The position numbers were made by a program, and so were the translations under genes. Positions 21,129 to 26,130 of a stretch of 26,130 nt of DNA are shown piece by piece. The number at the start of each line of letters is the position of its first letter. Position 1 is the stretch's first letter. The notes under the pieces were generated by a model that did no database searches, was not told where the DNA came from, and saw only the letters and a program-made list of their open reading frames with translations. Origin of the DNA: Methanocella sp. (GTDB taxonomy: Archaea; Halobacteriota; Methanocellia; Methanocellales; Methanocellaceae); NCBI RefSeq assembly GCF_035506375.1, contig NZ_DATJPM010000057.1:1-26130 (forward strand). Reading direction: 5' to 3'.

Positions 21129-22400
21129 ATGATCAGGCAGCTTTATGGCGTCGATGACCCGGCGCTCCAGGAAGTCTTCAGGCGCAGGACGAGCATCGCG
21201 TCGGCCATGGACACGGCGAAGAAGGTCGCCGACGACGTGCGTGAGAACGGCGACGCAGCCGTTAAAAAGTACACGAAGCAGTTCGACGGCGTGGACCTCC
21301 GGGACTTAGAGGTTTCCGAGGACGAGATGTATAACGCCGTAGAGCTCATCGACTACGAGACCATCGGCCACCTCGAGAAGGCCATCGACAACATCGAGGC
21401 TTTCCACGTGCTCCAGAGGCCTTCCGGCGATATGTGGCTCACAGAGACCTCCCCGGGGATTCGCCTGGGACAGAAGTTCACGCCGCTGGAGAGGATTGGG
21501 GCATACGTGCCGGGAGGCACAGGCTCGTACCCATCGACGGCGCTCATGCTCATCGTGCCGGCCATGGTGGCCGGCGTTTCGGAGATCATCGCCTGCACGC
21601 CGCCGCGCAAGGACGGCACCATCCACCCGCTCACGCTCACTGCGCTTGACATGGCCGGCGCCGACCATATTTTTAAGGTGGGCGGCGTCCAGGCCATCGC
21701 GGCCATGGCCTATGGCACCCAGAGCATTCCGAAGGTCGAGAAGATCGTGGGGCCGGGCAACATCTACGTCACGGCGGCAAAGATGTACGTGCGCGACGCC
21801 GCCGAGATCGACATGCCCGCGGGGCCCAGCGAGATCGTGGTCATCGCGGACGATACGGCGAGCCCGGCGTTCATCGCTTCCGACATGATCGCCCAGGCCG
21901 AGCACGACGTCAACGCGATGTCTATATTATTAACGCCATCGGAGCTTCTGGCCGAGGCCGTGGAGATCGAGATCGAGAAGCAAAAGGAAAACGCTCCCAG
22001 AAGACAGATCATAGAAAAAGCCGGCATGGGCATCTATGTGCTGGACGACCTCGACGCGGCTGTGGCGGTCTGCAACCACATTGCGCCCGAGCACGTCGAG
22101 ATCATGGTCCGGGACCCGCTGAGCACGCTCGATAAAGTGAGGAACGCCGGCACCGTCTACGTGGGCGATTATGCGCCCGTGGCCGCCGGCGACTATGCCA
22201 GTGGCGCCAACCATGTACTGCCCACGGGCGGCTACGCGAAAGTGTTCTCGGGCATGAATACCATGCAGTTCATAAAAACGACAAGCGTCCAGGTCATCGC
22301 TAAGGAAGGCCTGGAGGGCATCAAGGACACGATCACGGCCCTTGCAGAGATCGAGGGCTTCGACGCACACGCAAGATCAGTTAAAAAGAGGTTCGAATAA
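21129..22400 (+). CDS. hisD: Histidinol dehydrogenase
   Basis: 423-aa HisD, last step of histidine synthesis, oxidising histidinol to histidine with two NAD. Diagnostic segments: RIGAYVPGGTGSYPSTALM, KVGGVQAIAAMAYGT, KIVGPGNIYVTAAK, DMPAGPSEIVVIAD, the zinc-site DMIAQAEHD and the catalytic Glu-His pair in IAPEHVEIM. Length is normal. A TATA-like TATGTATAATG (about 21091-21101) suggests a leaderless transcript from just before 21129. Its stop overlaps the aspS start (TAATG), so the two are coupled. Confidence 0.97.
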   Translation: MIRQLYGVDDPALQEVFRRRTSIASAMDTAKKVADDVRENGDAAVKKYTKQFDGVDLRDLEVSEDEMYNAVELIDYETIGHLEKAIDNIEAFHVLQRPSGDMWLTETSPGIRLGQKFTPLERIGAYVPGGTGSYPSTALMLIVPAMVAGVSEIIACTPPRKDGTIHPLTLTALDMAGADHIFKVGGVQAIAAMAYGTQSIPKVEKIVGPGNIYVTAAKMYVRDAAEIDMPAGPSEIVVIADDTASPAFIASDMIAQAEHDVNAMSILLTPSELLAEAVEIEIEKQKENAPRRQIIEKAGMGIYVLDDLDAAVAVCNHIAPEHVEIMVRDPLSTLDKVRNAGTVYVGDYAPVAAGDYASGANHVLPTGGYAKVFSGMNTMQFIKTTSVQVIAKEGLEGIKDTITALAEIEGFDAHARSVKKRFE

Positions 22401-23704
22401 TGAAGAGGACCCACTATTCCAGGGACATCACGCCGGCCATGAACGGCTCGGCCGTAACGGTCAACGGCTGGGTACACGAGATCAGGGACTTCGGAGGCCT
22501 CGCTTTTCTCATATTAAGGGACAGGGAAGGGCTGGTTCAGGTCACCATGCCCAAGAAAAAGGTCTCAAAAGAGATCGTCGACACGGTTAAGGGATTAAGC
22601 CGCGAGTCAGTCGTCTCCGTTACCGGCGACGTAAAGGCGATGGAGAAGGCCCCTAATGGCTATGAGCTTATCCCGACCGCCATCGAGGTGCTGTCCCAGG
22701 CTGATGCCCCGCTGCCGCTGGACCCCACCGGAAAGGTGCCTGCCGAATTAGACACCCGGCTCGACGCGAGGTTTATGGACCTGCGCAGTCCCGAGGTCAC
22801 GGCAGTCTTCTACGTCAGGGCCAACATGATCCGGGCCATTCGTGATTACCTGTCATCCCAGGGATGCCTGGAGATCGCGTCCCCCAAGATCGTGGCTACT
22901 GCCACCGAGGGCGGCACCGAGCTCTTCCCGATATCGTACTTCGAGCGCGAGGCGTTCCTAAACCAGAGCCCGCAACTGTATAAGCAGATGATGATGGCGG
23001 GCGGCATGGACCGGGTGTATGAGATCGGCCCCATATTCAGGGCCGAGGAGCACGCCACCCGGAAGCACCTCAACGAGGCCACGTCCATCGACGTGGAGCT
23101 GTCATTCGCTACCGAGGAGGACGCCATGAAGCTCCTCGAAAACACGGTAGCCTATGCATACGGATACGTAAAGGAGCATTGCCAGGCGCAGCTTAAGGTA
23201 CTCAACGTGGACCTGCAGGTGCCGAAGACGCCGTTCAAGCGCTTATGCTATAAAGATGCCATCGAGATCGCGAAGAAGGACCCGGAGTGCGCCGATATCG
23301 AGTACGGCGACGACCTTTCGACCCAGGCCGAGCACGCGGTCGGACAGGCCATCGGCGAGCACTACTTCATCGTCGACTGGCCTACATCGATTCGTGCTTT
23401 CTACTCACAGCCCTGCGAGAACGACCCGTCGATCTGTAAGGCTTTCGACCTCATGCACCCGCGCATGGAGCTCGCGTCCGGTGCCCAGCGTGAGCACCGC
23501 TATGAGATGCTGGTGAAAAAGATGGAAGAGAAGGGCCTGAGCCCGGAGAGCTTTAAGTTCTATCTGGACGCGTTCAAGTACGGCATGCCCCCGCACGCGG
23601 GCTGGGGCCTGGGTGCCGAACGGCTGCTACAGACCATGCTGAATTTAAATAATATCCGCGAGGCCGTCCTGTTCCCGAGAGACCGGGTAAGGCTTACGCC
23701 TTAA
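22400..23704 (+). CDS. aspS: Aspartyl-tRNA synthetase, archaeal type
   Basis: 434-aa class IIb AspRS. The N-terminal OB fold binds the anticodon (residues 1-105), and the catalytic core has motif 2 FRAEEHATRKHLNE and motif 3 GLGAERLLQTML. Residue 26 is His (GWVHE) and residue 85 is Pro (EKAPNGY), where non-discriminating archaeal enzymes have Trp and Lys. This predicts an enzyme that charges only tRNA-Asp. The start overlaps the hisD stop. A T-rich run follows the gene (23711-23729). Confidence 0.96.
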   Translation: MKRTHYSRDITPAMNGSAVTVNGWVHEIRDFGGLAFLILRDREGLVQVTMPKKKVSKEIVDTVKGLSRESVVSVTGDVKAMEKAPNGYELIPTAIEVLSQADAPLPLDPTGKVPAELDTRLDARFMDLRSPEVTAVFYVRANMIRAIRDYLSSQGCLEIASPKIVATATEGGTELFPISYFEREAFLNQSPQLYKQMMMAGGMDRVYEIGPIFRAEEHATRKHLNEATSIDVELSFATEEDAMKLLENTVAYAYGYVKEHCQAQLKVLNVDLQVPKTPFKRLCYKDAIEIAKKDPECADIEYGDDLSTQAEHAVGQAIGEHYFIVDWPTSIRAFYSQPCENDPSICKAFDLMHPRMELASGAQREHRYEMLVKKMEEKGLSPESFKFYLDAFKYGMPPHAGWGLGAERLLQTMLNLNNIREAVLFPRDRVRLTP

Positions 23705-23710
23705 AATAGC

Positions 23711-23729
23711 TCGTTTTATTTTATTTTTT
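23711..23729 (+). terminator. T-rich termination region after aspS
   Basis: A TTTTATTTTATTTTTTC run soon after the aspS stop. No hairpin is needed for archaeal termination at such tracts. Confidence 0.45.
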
Positions 23730-23793
23730 CTGTGCTCTTTCCCCGGTTTAATCTGTCGCACACGTTTTACATTCATGTGTTTCAGGTCTTTAC

Positions 23794-23934
23794 ATGGCCG
23801 ATGATAAAAAAGGCTCGGGCAGGATGACCGTGGTGGAGGCCGGCCACATGGGCGGCCGCAAGGGCGGGCAAAAAGTGAAGCGGCTCATCGAAGAGGGCAA
23901 ACAGGCGGAAAAGGAGAAAAGATCACGCCGGTAG
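23794..23934 (+). CDS. Small KGG-motif protein (46 aa)
   Basis: 46-aa very hydrophilic protein beginning MADDKKGSGRMTVVEAGHMG and continuing with GRKGGQKVKR. The 'MTVxEAG...GGxKGG' pattern recalls the KGG / stress-induced Em-like small proteins found in archaea and bacteria. The C-terminus is a Lys/Glu/Arg helix. No ribosome site is obvious before the ATG. Its last codons share a hairpin with the convergent gene. Role unknown; stress-related in relatives. Confidence 0.7.
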   Translation: MADDKKGSGRMTVVEAGHMGGRKGGQKVKRLIEEGKQAEKEKRSRR

Positions 23935-23954
23935 TTTCTACACTGGCGTGATCT
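23920..23954. terminator. Shared hairpin at the ends of two convergent genes
   Basis: AGATCACGCC (23920-23929) and GGCGTGATCT (23945-23954) form a perfect 10-bp stem with a 15-nt loop that contains both stop codons. On the minus strand TTTTCTCCTTTTCC follows, so it is a good terminator for the minus-strand gene; on the plus strand no T run follows. Confidence 0.65.
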
Positions 23955-25215
23955 CGCTATTCGAGTTCACGGCGTATGAGTACTTTGAGTCCACTTTGAC
24001 CCCGGGCGTCTTGCCAGGGCTCAGGCTTAGCCAGTGGTCGATGCCGCTGGTCTGGCCGTAGGGGTCCTGGATGTCGTATCGTCCACGGAGGTAAGCTTTT
24101 ACGTCATAATAGTCCATGTCGTTCGCCGCGGCCTTGACCTCCGGATAGTAGATATAAGTATTCGTGGCGTCGTTGTACACTGCCACGATGCGGGCGTCCA
24201 TGCCCTGGGCTTCGACGAGCGAGGCCATGAGGACGCTGTAGTCCATGCGGGAGCCCTTCATAGTCTCGACGCTCAGGCTCAGGCTCTGGGGCGTGCCGTT
24301 GCCGTTCGTCTCCGACCAATTTTTATTTACGGCGTCGAACAGGTCGCACACTTTGGACAGGTTACCGTAGCTGGTCCCGGTCTGATTCGTGTTGTTCACC
24401 ACAAAGCCTGTGACTGCCGGGTCGCTGGCATTGATAGCCGGGGCGATCATCAGAAGATTGTAATAAATGTCTCCGCCTCCAGGCAGAGCCGTCGGCGTCG
24501 GGGTCGGAGTGGCCGTAGGCTCCGCCGTGGGCACCGGTGTCGGCATCACGGTGGGCTCTGGCGTTGGAGTCGTCTGCCAGATGAACGGCAGATTCAGGCC
24601 GGATATGAGGCCGGGCCTATAGACCGCTATGCCCGCTCCGGCCACGATTAAGATGACGATGATTAATGTGATTATAAGGGGTAGCCTGCTCTTTTTACGG
24701 GGCTTGTGCTCTCCCAGCGATGCCAGCGCCTTCACCGCGGCCTGCGCTTCTTGCTCCGTGGTGAGCTTTTCCCCGGGCTCTTCCGGCTTCGTCTCTTCCA
24801 TCGGCTTTTCCGGCGTCTCGAAGCACGTTTCCTTTAATGCCTCCGGTGCGGGCGTTTCAACGGGCAGCGGCTCTTTTACGGGCTCGGGGACGGGTTCGGG
24901 CTCATTCGCCGGCGCCGGCGCCGGCTCAATGGCCTCCACGACTTTTTCTTCGGGCGTCGTCTTCACCAGGTCCGATATGGCTTTATCCTTGTACACCGCC
25001 GGGATGGGCTTACCTTCCGGCTCCACCTCAACGTAGTATTTTGAAGAGCCTCCGATCTCGGTCGTTACCAGGTAATAGGCCCTTCCCTGCTCGTCCTTAA
25101 AAAGCTCTGCATCGCTATAGTCAACCTTGCCTTCGTACAGGAAGTTCCCGCCCTCGTCATTGATGAGTCGGTATGCTTCCGTGCCATTGCTCCTGTATAC
25201 TTTAGGCTTGAACAA
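23938..25215 (-). CDS. Membrane protein with a degenerate transglutaminase-like domain
   Basis: 425 aa in four parts. (1) A cytoplasmic N-terminal beta-rich region (1-85; EAYRLINDEGGNFLYEG). (2) A Pro/Glu-rich linker (90-165). (3) One membrane span (about 181-201; LPLIITLIIVILIVAGAGIA) preceded by KPRKKSR. (4) An outside part: a Pro/Thr linker (215-245), then a transglutaminase-like fold around KGSRMDYSVLMASLVEAQGM. Where active members have Cys (GxCxDY) this one has Arg, and the His position reads TYIYYPEVKA, so it is probably not catalytic. It begins with TTG at 25215, with GGGGAA upstream and a TATA-like ATATAT near 25240. It probably binds or senses the cell surface. Confidence 0.72.
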   Translation of the reverse strand: MFKPKVYRSNGTEAYRLINDEGGNFLYEGKVDYSDAELFKDEQGRAYYLVTTEIGGSSKYYVEVEPEGKPIPAVYKDKAISDLVKTTPEEKVVEAIEPAPAPANEPEPVPEPVKEPLPVETPAPEALKETCFETPEKPMEETKPEEPGEKLTTEQEAQAAVKALASLGEHKPRKKSRLPLIITLIIVILIVAGAGIAVYRPGLISGLNLPFIWQTTPTPEPTVMPTPVPTAEPTATPTPTPTALPGGGDIYYNLLMIAPAINASDPAVTGFVVNNTNQTGTSYGNLSKVCDLFDAVNKNWSETNGNGTPQSLSLSVETMKGSRMDYSVLMASLVEAQGMDARIVAVYNDATNTYIYYPEVKAAANDMDYYDVKAYLRGRYDIQDPYGQTSGIDHWLSLSPGKTPGVKVDSKYSYAVNSNSEITPV

Positions 25216-25333
25216 ACCGCTTCCCCTTGAAAAGTAATTGTTAGATATATGGCAGGGTGTATTTTACTGTTTTTGTCTTAAAAAGGTATATGCAAGGCTC
25301 AACGAATCAATCCGGGCTTTATGTCAGCCCTTT

Positions 25334-25528
25334 CTATCGTAGCAGCGGTTGTCCGTGAGGCTTTGCGAAGATCCGGTAGACGACGTATAGCAATACTACG
25401 AAGAGCAGGGCCTTGATGGCCCACAGCAGGATGCCGAAGCTGACGCCCAGGAATACGTCCAGCAGCCGCCACGCCAGGATGAATACGGCGACCGCAATGA
25501 TAGCCGCTACAATCTTTCCCAGTACCAT
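25334..25528 (-). CDS. Small two-span membrane protein (64 aa)
   Basis: 64 aa, mostly hydrophobic, beginning MVLGKIVAAIIAVAVFILAW and continuing through a second span to YVVYRIFAKPHGQPLLR. A longer frame from 25627 would add 33 residues that overlap the upstream gene. The TATA-like TTTAGATAT (minus strand, about 25548-25556) lies 20-28 nt before 25528, which points to a leaderless start there. Family not recognised. Confidence 0.6.
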   Translation of the reverse strand: MVLGKIVAAIIAVAVFILAWRLLDVFLGVSFGILLWAIKALLFVVLLYVVYRIFAKPHGQPLLR

Positions 25529-25604
25529 ATGTGATAGATAGGCAAAAATATCTAAAGTAATATGGCCGATAAATGCCGGAAGAGATAAAAAAAGACGTCC
25601 GTTT

Positions 25605-26130
25605 TCACGACGTGTATAAGTTGCCATATGGCCTGTGCGACCGGGGCGCCAGCTTGATGAAGGGCTTGCGCATGATCTCGTCGAAGTCGCTGCCGAAGAG
25701 CGAGCAGTATTCGCCCACGAGGCGGCTTATGATGGCGATGTCCTTCGCGTCTGGCTCGGACTTGGCGACCTCACGGCCGAGGTAGAAATCCTCTATGTCG
25801 CCCCTCACGTAGATGACTCCGCCGTGCATGCCGCTGCCCACGTAGTCTCCCGAGATCTGCCGCCCGTCCTGCGTCATGCCCAGCAGCACCATGATGCCTC
25901 CGGCCATGTACTCGCCCAGGAAATCGCTCGCCGTGCCGCCTATGACGATGATCGGCACGCTGTCGGAGTACGCCTTCATGTGGATGCCTACGCGGTAGCC
26001 CACGTCGCCCTTGATGAAGACCTTGCCGCCGCGCATGGCATAGCCGATGACGTCGCCGGCGTTGCCGTAGACGACCACCTTGCCGGAGTTCATGGTATTC
26101 CCGATGCCGTCCTGGCCGTTGCCGTGGACG
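25605..26130 (-). CDS. Glutamate synthase GXGXG-domain protein (5' end outside window)
   Basis: C-terminal part of a GXGXG (glutamate synthase alpha, domain 3) protein. The frame is open to the window edge (VHGNGQDGIGNTMNSGK), so the start lies beyond. Repeating 'G-x-x-x-G' beta-helix turns (VVVYGNAGDVIGYAMRGGKV, IIVIGGTASDFLGEYMAGG, GMHGGVIYVRGDIE) are typical. In methanogens this domain is often a separate gene next to the other GltB parts. The domain gives structure and channels ammonia in full enzymes. The protein ends FIKLAPRSHRPYGNLYTS. Confidence 0.88.
   Translation of the reverse strand, partial: VHGNGQDGIGNTMNSGKVVVYGNAGDVIGYAMRGGKVFIKGDVGYRVGIHMKAYSDSVPIIVIGGTASDFLGEYMAGGIMVLLGMTQDGRQISGDYVGSGMHGGVIYVRGDIEDFYLGREVAKSEPDAKDIAIISRLVGEYCSLFGSDFDEIMRKPFIKLAPRSHRPYGNLYTS

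Noticed and set aside
21306..22370. Long minus-strand frames inside hisD
   Set aside because: Antisense shadows of a well-conserved enzyme.

Overview
The window looks like chromosomal DNA from a methanogenic archaeon, most likely Methanocella or a close relative (Methanocellales). The support is an archaeal-type AspRS, a PIN-KH ATPase of the archaeal COG1855 type, a preQ0/archaeosine gene set with DUF366, TATA boxes about 25 nt before leaderless starts, GGTGAT-type ribosome sites, and a Ku gene. Ku is rare in archaea but known from Methanocella. The taxon is an inference, because no rRNA gene is present.

Layout. 1-482: a palindromic repeat (type A, cut by the window edge) and AT-rich DNA. 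483-3436: Ku, a Cys-cluster (YkgJ-type) protein, an unlisted 47-aa zinc ribbon and an HSL-type esterase. 3527-3945: a hairpin-rich segment that looks like an unclassified structured RNA, then tRNA-Arg(CCT). 4139-7830: a DUF378 membrane protein, a GNAT/thioredoxin-like fusion, a second palindrome (type D), the PIN-KH ATPase and hisI. 7918-9652: a repeat-rich surface protein and a calcium/proton antiporter reduced to its two ends. 9692-12828: a phage-shock-protein cluster (htpX-pspAB facing pspA-pspAA). A GxxExxY gene bounded by 48-bp inverted repeats sits exactly between the convergent stop codons. 12916-13280: a 365-bp palindrome (type B). 13310-16199: PhoU-like, HAD and APH-type kinase genes in one tight operon, and a frameshifted CBS protein. 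16327-16804: hicB followed by a hicA with an amber codon. 16817-19283: a compact preQ0 operon (RHH regulator, queC, DUF366, queE, queD). 19398-19726: the second type A repeat. 20036-23704: an M50-like membrane protease, a RimI-type acetyltransferase, and hisD-aspS. 23794-26130: a small KGG-motif protein, a membrane protein with a degenerate transglutaminase fold, a small membrane protein, and the GXGXG domain of a glutamate synthase running off the edge.

How the genes work together. The preQ0 operon converts the QueD product to 7-carboxy-7-deazaguanine (QueE) and then preQ0 (QueC), the precursor of archaeosine in tRNA. HtpX, PspA, PspAA and PspAB form an envelope-stress module. HisI and HisD belong to histidine synthesis but lie in separate operons.

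The most unusual theme is a set of five palindromic elements of four types (A twice, B, C, D) that share a terminal motif close to CGTGCCnnnnGTGGTGAAnA. Only one (type C) carries a gene, the GxxExxY nuclease-fold protein. This suggests an element family in which the GxxExxY unit is the coding member and the others are non-coding relatives. Three genes are broken (caxA-like, CBS protein, hicA), so the region shows ongoing decay.
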